Source: Streptococcus mitis | GTDB lineage: Bacteria; Bacillota; Bacilli; Lactobacillales; Streptococcaceae | Direction of reading: 5' to 3' | Length of the DNA: 64,000 bases | Assembly: GCF_001281025.1 (NCBI RefSeq) | Contig: NZ_CP012646.1 | Span: forward strand, 1,517,001 to 1,581,000 | In this document: positions 57,187 to 64,000 of the stretch, piece after piece | Layout of the letters: every line of letters begins with the position of its first letter | Numbering within the stretch: the first letter of the stretch is position 1 | Made by a program: the position numbers and the translations under genes | The notes under the pieces: model-generated | Told to the model about the DNA's origin: nothing | Seen by the model: only the letters and a program-made list of their open reading frames with translations | Databases searched by the model: none

Positions 57187-57507
57187 ATGAGATATAAATT
57201 CCAGCAAGTTCTAGATAAAATACATGACTTTTTAAATGGACATGACCAGCCTGACCATACTGAAACCAACTCCCTGACTGCTACTATTGAAGAGGCTATC
57301 CAGAAACAAACCGCTGTTCACCTTATCTTGTCTGAAACAAGCTTTACAGGTGACATCATCAAATACGATCAGCAACGCCAGCAAATTATCGTGAAAAATT
57401 TTGCAAAAAATGTGACCCGTATTATCCGCATAAGCGATATTCAACGCCTACGATTTGTCCCTTCAACCGTCCAAACAGCCCAAAAAAATAGATTTAAGAA
57501 AGAGTGA
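57187..57507 (+). CDS. Hypothetical protein, possibly YolD-like
   Basis: A 106-residue cytosolic protein. The second half has a small beta-rich motif (TGDIIKYDQQRQQIIVKNFA then TRIIRISDIQRLRFV), reminiscent of YolD-like or Sm-fold proteins, but the match is weak and I do not claim a family. It has a GAAGGGAGG site and its own promoter; the 3' end lies in a shared terminator. Confidence 0.7.
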   Translation: MRYKFQQVLDKIHDFLNGHDQPDHTETNSLTATIEEAIQKQTAVHLILSETSFTGDIIKYDQQRQQIIVKNFAKNVTRIIRISDIQRLRFVPSTVQTAQKNRFKKE

Positions 57508-57536
57508 GATGTAGTTGCTTCATCCCACTCTTTTTC
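57499..57536. terminator. Bidirectional terminator
   Basis: AAAGAGTGaGATG pairs with CATCcCACTCTTT (57521-57533); overlaps the end of the rightward gene and lies just after the leftward ATP-cone gene. Confidence 0.85.
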
Positions 57537-57875
57537 TTAGCGAATTTGTTCAAAATGTAAATGAACTGCGATATGATCTCCATAACCACTTCTTTCCAAG
57601 TCACGTTGTAGACGATAGGAAATGTAGTGTTCTGCAATGGTAATGTAACCTGCACCTAGTAGACGATGTTCAACCATAGACTGAATCATGCTAATGGTAG
57701 CACGTTCCACCTTGGCCTCTTCCAAATCCAAAACCACTTTCTTAGTGACTTGTGCAAGGTTTTGACGTAAATCATCTGTCAATACATAGACAGTCTGAGC
57801 TGCCTTTAAGATAGCTTGGTAAATCTTGTCTGGATTAAATTCAGCAATTTCTCCATCACGTTTGATTACTTGCAT
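57537..57875 (-). CDS. Stand-alone ATP-cone domain protein
   Basis: A 112-residue protein that is nearly all ATP-cone: VIKRDGEIAEFNPDKIYQAI at the start and VEHRLLGAGYITIAEHYISY later. The domain binds ATP/dATP and normally regulates ribonucleotide reductases or forms NrdR, but here there is neither a zinc ribbon nor a reductase domain. Lies 11 bases after trmD, so it is in the rimM-trmD transcript. Function unknown. Confidence 0.85.
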   Translation of the reverse strand: MQVIKRDGEIAEFNPDKIYQAILKAAQTVYVLTDDLRQNLAQVTKKVVLDLEEAKVERATISMIQSMVEHRLLGAGYITIAEHYISYRLQRDLERSGYGDHIAVHLHFEQIR

Positions 57876-57886
57876 AGGTTTCTCCT

Positions 57887-58606
57887 TTATTCTTTGTTTT
57901 CTTTGATTTCTGCCAGCATTTTTTCTTCTTCTGCTGTCAGTTGATAATGTTCAAGCAAATCCGGTCTGCGTTCATAGGTTTTCTTCAAACTCTCATACAA
58001 TCGCCACTGACGAATCTTTTCATGGTGACCACTCATCAATACATCTGGTACAACCATACCTCGATAATCATAGGGACGTGTGTACTGAGGATATTCAAGA
58101 AGGCCAGAAGAAAAACTATCATCTTGGTGGCTGGACTCCTTGCCAATCACTTCTGGAATCAGGCGAACCGTCGCATCAATCATGGTCATGGCCGCCAATT
58201 CTCCACCAGTTAAGACATAGTCACCCAAGGAGATCTCATCTGTCACCAAAGTCTTAATGCGCTCGTCATACCCCTCGTAGTGCCCACAGATAAAGATCAG
58301 TTCCTCTTCTTTGGCCAAATCCTCAGCATAAGCCTGATCAAACTGCTTTCCAGCAGGATCGAGGAGAATGACGCGCGGATTTTTCTTTTCAATAGCATCA
58401 AAGGCATCGAAAATGGGTTGGGCTCGGAGCAACATCCCCTGACCGCCTCCGTAGGGCTCATCGTCGACATGGCGGGCCTTTTCAGCATTTTCTCGAAAAT
58501 TATGATACTGGATATCCAAGAGCCCCTTTTCTCGAGCCTTTCCAACGATTGAGTGCTCTAGCGGAGAAAACATCTCTGGAAAAAGGGTTAAAATATCAAT
58601 CTTCAT
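57887..58606 (-). CDS. trmD: tRNA (guanine-N1)-methyltransferase
   Basis: A 239-residue SPOUT enzyme that makes m1G37 in tRNAs and prevents frameshifting. The trefoil knot residues are in [12 protein letters not shown] and [13 protein letters not shown], with [12 protein letters not shown] near residue 55. It overlaps rimM by 11 bases, the usual coupling of this pair in bacteria. Confidence 0.97.
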   Translation of the reverse strand: MKIDILTLFPEMFSPLEHSIVGKAREKGLLDIQYHNFRENAEKARHVDDEPYGGGQGMLLRAQPIFDAFDAIEKKNPRVILLDPAGKQFDQAYAEDLAKEEELIFICGHYEGYDERIKTLVTDEISLGDYVLTGGELAAMTMIDATVRLIPEVIGKESSHQDDSFSSGLLEYPQYTRPYDYRGMVVPDVLMSGHHEKIRQWRLYESLKKTYERRPDLLEHYQLTAEEEKMLAEIKENKE

Positions 58607-59114
58607 CGTCTAACCCTTCTAAGATTTCCACATCGACGCGGTTATTTGGAATATCAACATTGAGAATCACTGGTGGGATATAAGGCAAGAGCAAATCACG
58701 CTTGCCTTTTCGCTTGACCACCCAGACATCGTTAGCACCTGGTTGCAGGATTTCCTTGATAGTTCCAATCAAGTTATCACCCTCATAGACTTCCAAACCA
58801 ATAATCTCGTGATAGTAGAATTCACCATCGTCTAGATCGTTCAAATCTTCCTCAGCGACCTTGAGACTGTATCCTTTGTACTTTTCGATAGCGTTGATAT
58901 GGTACATATCTTTGAATTTAATGATGTCAAAGTTCTTCTGTTTACGGTGGCTAGCAATAGTTACTGTTTGAACAAACTGATCTTTTTCATCAAACAAAGC
59001 CAGCTCAGCTCCTTTTTTAAACCGTTCTTCTGCAAAATCCGTCACAGACAAGACTCGCATCTCACCCTGTAACCCCTGCGTATTGACGATTTTCCCAACA
59101 TTAAAGTAGTTCAT
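58596..59114 (-). CDS. rimM: 16S rRNA processing protein RimM
   Basis: A 172-residue 30S maturation factor that binds uS19. The N-terminal domain ([20 protein letters not shown]) and the C-terminal PRC barrel ([33 protein letters not shown]) are both present. In the usual bacterial order rpsP-rimM-trmD; here rpsP lies 4 kb away, separated by hydrolase and transporter genes. Confidence 0.96.
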   Translation of the reverse strand: MNYFNVGKIVNTQGLQGEMRVLSVTDFAEERFKKGAELALFDEKDQFVQTVTIASHRKQKNFDIIKFKDMYHINAIEKYKGYSLKVAEEDLNDLDDGEFYYHEIIGLEVYEGDNLIGTIKEILQPGANDVWVVKRKGKRDLLLPYIPPVILNVDIPNNRVDVEILEGLDDED

Positions 59115-59144
59115 CTTGTCTCCTGTAGTCTCCTTCTTTCCATA

Positions 59145-59933
59145 TTATTCTGACAACTCTTGAATAATAGCCGCAATTTTTTCTGATTCTGACCATTGTA
59201 AATAATGGTGATTCCCTCCTAAAATGAGTTTAGTATTGGAAGTCCAATATTCTGATTCTCTGTACTCTTTTTCTCTATAAGGCTGACAAAAAATAAATAC
59301 AGGGATATAAGATTCTATAGATACATTCTCAAAATCTTCCTCAGTAATCTCTCCAGATATCTGAAATCCTGTATCTTGATTTTCCAACTCTGAACCTTTT
59401 TCTTGCATTATTTCCCAGATTTCTTTATTAATTTCAATGCTAAATGTTGCTTGAGTTAAGTTCTTAAAATAAAGTTCAGGACCATACTCGTCAATCAGCC
59501 TCATCTGCTCTTCCATTTCTGGATAAGGATTTTCTGAAAAATCAGCAAACATGACTTTTTTAGTTGTCGGTTCAATTGCTACTAAAGCCTGACACTTAAT
59601 TGGTTTGTTGAGCAATTTGCAAGCTAAAATTCCACTCAAACTATGTACACAAAGTATATATTCAGAAATCGCCAATTCTTCAAGTACTTCATAAACCGCA
59701 TCTGCAAGATTATCCAGATTTTTAGCAGATTGGTCATGAATCGGACTCCTACCTGTGTTCGGAAAATCAATTGTCAAATAACCAATTGTAGGAGGAAGTT
59801 TTTCAAGTATAAGTGAAAAATTTTCATAACTTGGTAGCAAACCTGCGCCACTTAAACAAACTAGCATTTTCTTTTGTTTTTGATAAGTAACAGAGAGACT
59901 ACCAATTTCTGTAGATACTTCAAACCTCTTCAT
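59145..59933 (-). CDS. Alpha/beta hydrolase
   Basis: A 262-residue alpha/beta-fold protein. VCLSGAGLLPSYENF forms the oxyanion region, DFPNTGRSP follows, and the nucleophile elbow is CVHSLSGILA, in which His replaces the first Gly of GxSxG. The likely catalytic His is in GGNHHYLQW at the C-terminus. The substrate is unknown. No clear ribosome binding site; ATG at 59933 or a GTG at 59945 are both possible. Confidence 0.75.
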   Translation of the reverse strand: MKRFEVSTEIGSLSVTYQKQKKMLVCLSGAGLLPSYENFSLILEKLPPTIGYLTIDFPNTGRSPIHDQSAKNLDNLADAVYEVLEELAISEYILCVHSLSGILACKLLNKPIKCQALVAIEPTTKKVMFADFSENPYPEMEEQMRLIDEYGPELYFKNLTQATFSIEINKEIWEIMQEKGSELENQDTGFQISGEITEEDFENVSIESYIPVFIFCQPYREKEYRESEYWTSNTKLILGGNHHYLQWSESEKIAAIIQELSE

Positions 59934-60030
59934 AAAGAAATCCACTCGTTCTATATAATGAATTATTAAAAATCCTTATCCTTTATTTTATCACGTTCCA
60001 AAGATTTTCTCAAGTTGGATAGTTCCTATC

Positions 60031-60888
60031 TTACGGGCCTACTACTTCTTCAAAAAATTCACCAATAAGCTGATTAAACTCTTTAGGATGGTCATTCATC
60101 GGTTGGTGTTTACTATCTGAAATCGTTACTTGACGCGCATTGGGATTTAAGGCAATGATATCATCGTAGATCATTTTTAGGTGTTTGGGAAAATCATTTT
60201 CGCCTCTTACTAATAGCATAGGAGGGTTTCCTTTATATCCTTCTATCTCATGAACTGCCAAGAAACCTGTGATTCCAAGGTTCAAGAAAACATCTCGCCC
60301 AGTTTCTATGATTGCCGTCTTGACTAATTCTCTTGTGATAGGATTATCTGTACACATTTTTGAGTTCTTATCTGCAATCAACTTCCAAGGAATCGTTTTA
60401 TACATAAGGGAACTATATTTTATGCGATTTCTCTCTTTATCTGATAGGTAACGATGCTGTCCCCAACTATCTACCATGACCAAGGCTAGGACTCTTTCTG
60501 GATGGCGAAAGGTGTACTCTTGAAGTGGATTTCCTCCCCAAGAATGACCAACCAATATCACCTTATCCAACTGGAAATAGGACAAAATAGCATCTACATC
60601 TTGAACAGCACCTTCTAAGTCGGGTAGGCCAACTTTCATAGGTGATTCACCCTGTCCTCTAACGTTGACAAAATAGAGGTCAAATCCTTCAAAGGCATCA
60701 TACTGGTGAGCCCACATCTGACTACGGCCACAAGCTCCATGATAAAAAATAATGTGGCCTTTACTTGCGTTTCCAGGACGATGATAAACAACCAAATCAC
60801 AATCTAAGCCTGGTATAATGTGACGTACCAAAGTCTCGGGTTTTCTGTTATAAAAAGCAATAGCTTCAGCTATATCATTTTGCTTCAT
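60031..60888 (-). CDS. Alpha/beta hydrolase
   Basis: A 285-residue alpha/beta hydrolase. The oxyanion strand is FYHGACGRSQMW, the nucleophile elbow VGHSWGGNPLQ (Ser about 120), the acid in VRGENDFPK and the His in SDSKHQPMND. Closest in style to haloperoxidase/esterase-type enzymes; substrate unknown. It is 85 bases upstream of the other hydrolase gene on the same strand, but the two differ greatly and are not a recent duplication. Confidence 0.85.
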   Translation of the reverse strand: MKQNDIAEAIAFYNRKPETLVRHIIPGLDCDLVVYHRPGNASKGHIIFYHGACGRSQMWAHQYDAFEGFDLYFVNVRGQGESPMKVGLPDLEGAVQDVDAILSYFQLDKVILVGHSWGGNPLQEYTFRHPERVLALVMVDSWGQHRYLSDKERNRIKYSSLMYKTIPWKLIADKNSKMCTDNPITRELVKTAIIETGRDVFLNLGITGFLAVHEIEGYKGNPPMLLVRGENDFPKHLKMIYDDIIALNPNARQVTISDSKHQPMNDHPKEFNQLIGEFFEEVVGP

Positions 60889-61014
60889 TTCTAAACTCTC
60901 TCTTCTTTATCCTAGTATTATTCTTTTTATCTATTTTATCATGCTATATTAAAATCATCGTTTTCTAAACTTAGTCCATTAAAAATTTTGAATTTTCTGT
61001 ATCATTTAGATTAA

Positions 61015-61042
61015 GAAAAAGACTGCTTAGCAATCTTTACTT
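61015..61042 (-). terminator. Terminator of the EamA transporter gene
   Basis: AAAGATTGC / GCAGTCTTT stem on the minus strand with TTTTTCTT after it. Confidence 0.8.
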
Positions 61043-61939
61043 TTTTCTCATCAGATTCATGCCTAAAATTCCAGCAATAATCAATGTTGCTCCGATCACA
61101 TGGTAGCTATAAATTGGTTCGTGGAGGATAAGAGCTCCGGCTAGAATAGTCAAAACTGTTCCAAGATTACCAAAGACACTAACGGTCGATGCTCCAAGTT
61201 GAACAATAGCATAGATAGAGAGACTACCAGTAACGATAGAGGCTAGAATTCCCAAATAGAGAATTGAAAGCAGATAAGATACCTGTCCAAGTGGCGCAAA
61301 GTAAGCTAATATGTTGCCATCTAGATAGTGCGAGGTCAGACTCAGCGTATTAAAGGTGACGAAGCCAACAAATATCACAACAGCTGTCATATCTATGGCC
61401 TGATAGCGACCTCCTTTGGACTTGCTGAGGATATTGCTTATTGCATTGGCGAGAACAGATCCCAACATCAAGAGAAAGCCAAAGCTAGCAGTCTCAGTAC
61501 CGAAGTTAGCTCCTTTGCTAAGGAAGATGAAAACTACTCCTGCTACGGATAAAAATAAAAAGAACTTTTGAAGCAAGCTTGTCTTTTCCTTGAGAAAGGC
61601 CGATGCTAAAAGGAGAGTAAAAATCGGGACAAGAGCCTGTAAAATTCCAGCTTCAGAAGACGATATATACTGTAAAGCAAAGGATTGAAAAATAAAAAAG
61701 AGAAGAGGATAGAAAAGACTCATAGGCAGAATAGAAAGAATATCTTTTCTACTTAAACTCACTTTAATAAGTTTGGTTTGATAAAGAACAACCATTACTA
61801 AAGCTGCGATTGTATAGCGATGCGCTAAGTTTGTGAGAGGACTGGCATAGCCTAAAGCAATCTTAGTAAATAAAAAAGAAAATCCAATGATTGCTGAAAA
61901 GGATAAAGCTGCTAGGTAAGCTTTTGTTTTCTCGTTCAT
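61037..61939 (-). CDS. EamA-family (DMT superfamily) transporter
   Basis: A 300-residue inner-membrane transporter with ten helices in two EamA repeats (FSAIIGFSFLFTKIALGYAS; later GYLGILASIVTGSLSIYAIVQLGAS). The glutamate in SSSEAGILQALVPIFTLL is typical of the first repeat. Export of an amino acid or metabolite is likely; the substrate is unknown. It stands alone. Confidence 0.9.
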   Translation of the reverse strand: MNEKTKAYLAALSFSAIIGFSFLFTKIALGYASPLTNLAHRYTIAALVMVVLYQTKLIKVSLSRKDILSILPMSLFYPLLFFIFQSFALQYISSSEAGILQALVPIFTLLLASAFLKEKTSLLQKFFLFLSVAGVVFIFLSKGANFGTETASFGFLLMLGSVLANAISNILSKSKGGRYQAIDMTAVVIFVGFVTFNTLSLTSHYLDGNILAYFAPLGQVSYLLSILYLGILASIVTGSLSIYAIVQLGASTVSVFGNLGTVLTILAGALILHEPIYSYHVIGATLIIAGILGMNLMRKK

Positions 61940-62277
61940 AGACTGTTACTCCCTTTAAAAATAGCTATTCTAAAGATTAATTGACTAGAATTCTTTGAGA
62001 CTGTCTTTCCATTGTAGCATAGTAAAATGCTAGATGCTATTTCTAGGATTTATATTTTATGCCTACTATCACTCTTTCAAGCTGATAAATGCTTTCTCGT
62101 TGCCTATAAAGGAGGCAGCTATGCTGACCTGCTTTTCTCGTTCTTATCTCACAAGTTCTAGCTTGTCTACCTCTTGGAAATTCCTTACTTTTATAGCATA
62201 ATCTACCATTTTCCTTGCTTTCTCTTTCTTATATTTACTAATACCTTCTTTATTAGTAAAAATCATTTATTATTGTC
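61940..62277. other. Gene-poor 338-base region between the EamA and MazG genes
   Basis: No full gene. On the minus strand, 12 bases after the mazG stop codon, a frame from 62266 encodes a lysine-rich peptide, stops at 62144, and continues open for 24 more codons to 62069. This looks like a decayed small gene (listed separately). The rest is AT-rich without other signals. Confidence 0.6.
62069..62266 (-). pseudogene. Possible decayed small gene after mazG
   Basis: ATG at 62264-62266, 12 bases after mazG. The first 40 codons read MIFTNKEGISKYKKEKARKM then VDYAIKVRNFQEVDKLELVR, then TAA (62144-62146), then 24 codons (EREKQVSIAASFIGNEKAFI SLKE) and TGA. Both halves look protein-like and share one frame, as after a nonsense mutation. 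There is no ribosome binding site, so the first part might instead be a short coupled gene. Family not recognised. Confidence 0.35.
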
Positions 62278-62607
62278 TTAGAGGTCCCCCTTCAAAAATC
62301 CTTCCAAATCACGTTCATGTTGGTACTTAATGGCTGCAGTTTTGTCTTTCTCAAAGATAGTCTTGATAAGGTCAATATCATTAATAGCTGCGATAGCAAC
62401 TGTATAGTGAATGATATCAGCCAGTTCTTTTGCTAGTTCCTCGTTCGAATCTTGAACTCCCTCTTTTCGACCAGAGCGCCCATTCAAAACTTCAGCTACT
62501 TCTCCGACTTCCTCCACTAACTTCATAAAGAGACCTTCCTCAGTCCGAGACTGCTGGTAATGTTCCAGTAGGTAGTCTTGTAATTGTCTAAACGTTAAAT
62601 CCTTCAT
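62278..62607 (-). CDS. MazG-like nucleotide pyrophosphohydrolase
   Basis: A 109-residue all-alpha NTP-PPase. The metal-binding pattern EExxE ... ExxD is seen in KLVEEVGEVAEVL and ELAKELADIIHY. Such small single-domain forms remove abnormal (d)NTPs. The ATG at 62607 (MKDLTFRQLQ) has GGAG at a proper distance; the frame to 62637 reaches into the khpA spacer. Third gene in the leftward rpsP-khpA-mazG series. Confidence 0.88.
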   Translation of the reverse strand: MKDLTFRQLQDYLLEHYQQSRTEEGLFMKLVEEVGEVAEVLNGRSGRKEGVQDSNEELAKELADIIHYTVAIAAINDIDLIKTIFEKDKTAAIKYQHERDLEGFLKGDL

Positions 62608-62651
62608 ATCCTGCTCCTTGCAAAAAAAGCGAGACATTCGTCCCGCCCTTC

Positions 62652-62891
62652 TTATTTTTCGTCAATAACGATTCTTACTTTTTTGTCTTCAGTTGGGACA
62701 GAGTAGACAATCGTTCTTATCGCAGAAATAGTGCGACCCTTACGACCGATTACACGACCCACATCGCTTTGATCAAGATCCAAATGATATTCCAAAAACT
62801 CTGGTGTATCTTCAATCTTGATAGTTAAGGCATCTGGTTGTGAAATCAAGGGTTTCACAATCGCAATAATGAGATTTTCAATCGTATCCAT
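62652..62891 (-). CDS. khpA: KH-domain RNA-binding protein KhpA
   Basis: A 79-residue KH-domain protein. The GxxG loop is Gly-Arg-Lys-Gly in [19 protein letters not shown]. In pneumococcus KhpA pairs with KhpB (EloR), binds many RNAs, and controls elongation and ftsA expression. It follows rpsP by 19 bases, the conserved Firmicute order. Confidence 0.95.
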   Translation of the reverse strand: MDTIENLIIAIVKPLISQPDALTIKIEDTPEFLEYHLDLDQSDVGRVIGRKGRTISAIRTIVYSVPTEDKKVRIVIDEK

Positions 62892-62910
62892 CTGTCAACC
62901 TACTTTAAAC

Positions 62911-63183
62911 TTATTTTGAGAATTTAGAATCGTGGAATTTCTTCAATACACCTTCTTTTGAAAGGATGTTGCGAACTGTATTTGAAGGTTGAGCTCCATC
63001 AGCCAACCATGCAAGAACGCGGTCTTCTTTCAAAGTTACTTGGTTTTCAGCAACAAGTGGGTTGTAAGTTCCAACTGTTTCGATGAAACGTCCGTCACGT
63101 GGTGAACGTGAATCTGCTACGTTGATACGGTAGAAAGGTTTTTTCTTAGAACCCATACGAGTCAAACGGATTTTAACTGCCAT
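62911..63183 (-). CDS. rpsP: Ribosomal protein bS16
   Basis: A 90-residue 30S protein: [20 protein letters not shown], then [19 protein letters not shown] and [20 protein letters not shown]. It binds 16S rRNA early in assembly. Strong promoter and a leader with a palindromic hairpin lie upstream; khpA and mazG are probably co-transcribed. Confidence 0.97.
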   Translation of the reverse strand: MAVKIRLTRMGSKKKPFYRINVADSRSPRDGRFIETVGTYNPLVAENQVTLKEDRVLAWLADGAQPSNTVRNILSKEGVLKKFHDSKFSK

Positions 63184-63218
63184 TTTTAAAGTCTCTTTTC
63201 TTATTTTTTATTTCGGTG

Positions 63219-63275
63219 AAATAGCTGAGCTATTTAGCACATGTTCTATTATAGCAGATTTCTGGCAGGTGTCAA
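63219..63275 (-). promoter_or_regulatory. rpsP promoter and leader hairpin
   Basis: TTGACA (63270-63275) and extended -10 TGC-TATAAT (hexamer 63248-63253), 16-base spacer, on the minus strand. The leader carries AAATAGC-TCA-GCTATTT (63219-63235), a perfect stem of 7 pairs with a 3-base loop, possibly for feedback or stability. Confidence 0.85.
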
Positions 63276-63359
63276 GAAAAAAACTTGACAGACTATAAAA
63301 TTTTTACACCATTTATAAATTGGTTAGACTAATAAAGATAAATTAGAAAGAGAAACTTT

Positions 63360-63560
63360 ATGAATACTACAATAGAGAACATTTACAAAGACCATCAAGT
63401 CAAAACCTTTATCTCTCCTGAACGTGATGTGGATGCTTGGCTCCTAAATCCCAAGCCCGTTCCTAAACGAAATATGGTACTACTTAAAGACAATCTCCTG
63501 GCAGGAGATATCATTCTACTATGGAGAATCCACTTTGGAACTTTTACCACCGAAACATGA
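63360..63560 (+). pseudogene. Truncated 5' part of a gene (SAP-domain-type protein suspected)
   Basis: A 66-codon frame with GAAAGAGAAAC before its ATG: MNTTIENIYKDHQVKTFISP ... KRNMVLLKDNLLAGDIILLW, ending abruptly at ...FGTFTTET then TGA. The sequence looks well conserved up to the stop and then dissolves into AT-rich DNA, so it is probably the N-terminal remnant of a longer protein. It reminds me of a streptococcal protein with a SAP-like domain, but I am not sure. Confidence 0.55.
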
Positions 63561-63767
63561 TTTTAAAAATTTCCATTCGAATATGATTCAAAATTCTCTT
63601 AAAATCAACGTTTTCTCGTTTTTTTAGAAAACAAATTTTCATCTAATTTGAATAACTTTCAATTAAATGGTGTGAATTTCACCCTAAAAACACACGAATT
63701 GAGCTAAATTTTACTAAAAAGTTCATACAATTATATATTCATGAAATTGCGACATATTCATCATTTA

Positions 63768-64000
63768 TCAATCCCCAATAAATAAGTTTTCCCACTGAGT
63801 GATAGATGCTGGTAGGATCAACTTATACTTCTCATAGAAATCTAACAAATCGTTGTCCCCTATCCTAACTACATTTTCAATCTTATCTAAATTTATCACT
63901 CTCGGAGCATATAAATATACTATATAGCCTTCATCTAAGTATTGTTTAAATTCTAAGGCGTCAAGTTCCTTTGCTTTCTTTCCTTTCACTTGAACTACTG
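63768..64000 (-). CDS. C-terminal part of an unrecognised protein (start outside window)
   Basis: An open frame enters from the right edge and ends at a TAA-type stop at 63768. The 77 visible residues are VVQVKGKKAKELDALEFKQY LDEGYIVYLYAPRVINL... ILPASITQWENLFIGD. The first residues (VQVKG) recall the second half of a PD-(D/E)XK nuclease core, where Gln/Glu-x-Lys follows a strand, but the rest is outside the window. Family not recognised. Confidence 0.6.
   Translation of the reverse strand, partial: VVQVKGKKAKELDALEFKQYLDEGYIVYLYAPRVINLDKIENVVRIGDNDLLDFYEKYKLILPASITQWENLFIGD

Noticed and set aside
59145-60888. The two neighbouring alpha/beta hydrolases as a recent tandem duplication
   Set aside because: Their nucleophile elbows (HSLSG versus GHSWGG) and surrounding sequence differ throughout.
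62121-62201. A 26-codon rightward frame with AAAGGAGG before its ATG
   Set aside because: The peptide is unremarkable, lies opposite the decayed minus-strand frame, and there is no promoter. The GGAGG is likely chance.
63510-63620. A +1 frameshift joining the fragment at 63360 to a longer frame (FYYGESTLELLPPKHDFK...)
   Set aside because: The original frame (LLWRIHFGTFTTET) reads more protein-like up to its stop, and the shifted frame soon ends, so truncation is the simpler view.

Overview
The window is chromosomal DNA of a Mitis-group Streptococcus, in or near the S. mitis / S. pneumoniae complex. The evidence is low GC, AGGAGG-type ribosome binding sites, two BOX repeats (a pneumococcus/mitis repeat family), a CiaRH two-component system, a CtsR-controlled clpE, and a gene order that, as far as I recall, runs collinear with the pneumococcal chromosome from plsY to rpsP. 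EzrA and several other proteins differ at many positions from the pneumococcal versions I remember, so S. mitis or S. oralis is more likely than S. pneumoniae.

Layout. 0-0.6 kb: 3' part of plsY. 0.6-8.4 kb: a leftward nucleoside uptake and salvage operon (rsmC-like methyltransferase, pdp, deoC, cdd, BMP lipoprotein, double-NBD ATPase, two permeases). 8.6-11.0 kb: small membrane protein, coaA, rpsT and a P-loop kinase-like gene. 11.0-16.7 kb: a second leftward nucleoside operon (rpiA, deoB, DUF1697, punA, ClC channel, deoD). Together the two operons import nucleosides, split them to bases and (deoxy)ribose-1-phosphate, and send the pentose into central metabolism. 17-26 kb: nnrD, a Cof-type phosphatase, folD, an amino-acid ABC transporter without a binding protein, DUF1797, clpE, Nudix, DUF1827 and GNAT. 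26-36 kb: ezrA, gyrB, HAD, DJ-1 family, rodA, dinG, U32 protein (division, topology, cell wall, repair and tRNA modification). 36-40.5 kb: an HrtBA-like exporter with a long leader, a small membrane protein, and ciaRH. 40.5-43.1 kb: pepN. 43.2-49 kb: the most accessory-looking part, a tight leftward operon (DUF2829/Tad2-like, SDR, Nudix, GNAT, orphan PEP-binding barrel, ASCH gene broken by a stop codon), then an aldo/keto reductase flanked by a duplicated terminator-promoter cassette, and a PadR plus membrane-protein pair. 49-56.7 kb: metG, a MacAB-like tripartite efflux system, gor and bioY. 56.7-63.2 kb: a PC4-like protein, an ATP-cone protein, trmD-rimM, two alpha/beta hydrolases, an EamA transporter, MazG, khpA and rpsP. 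63.2-64 kb: a truncated gene and a partial gene.

I see no prophage, insertion sequence, CRISPR array, rRNA or tRNA. The most interesting signals are regulatory. Three leftward transcripts (rsmC-deo, HAD-gyrB, dinG) have an extended -10 box 6-8 bases before an ATG that lacks a Shine-Dalgarno sequence, so they look leaderless. A CiaR box shares its T-tract with the pepN terminator. The HrtBA-like operon has a leader of about 220 nt containing a hairpin. The best candidate for an undescribed gene system is the six-gene DUF2829-SDR-Nudix-GNAT-PEP-barrel-ASCH operon.
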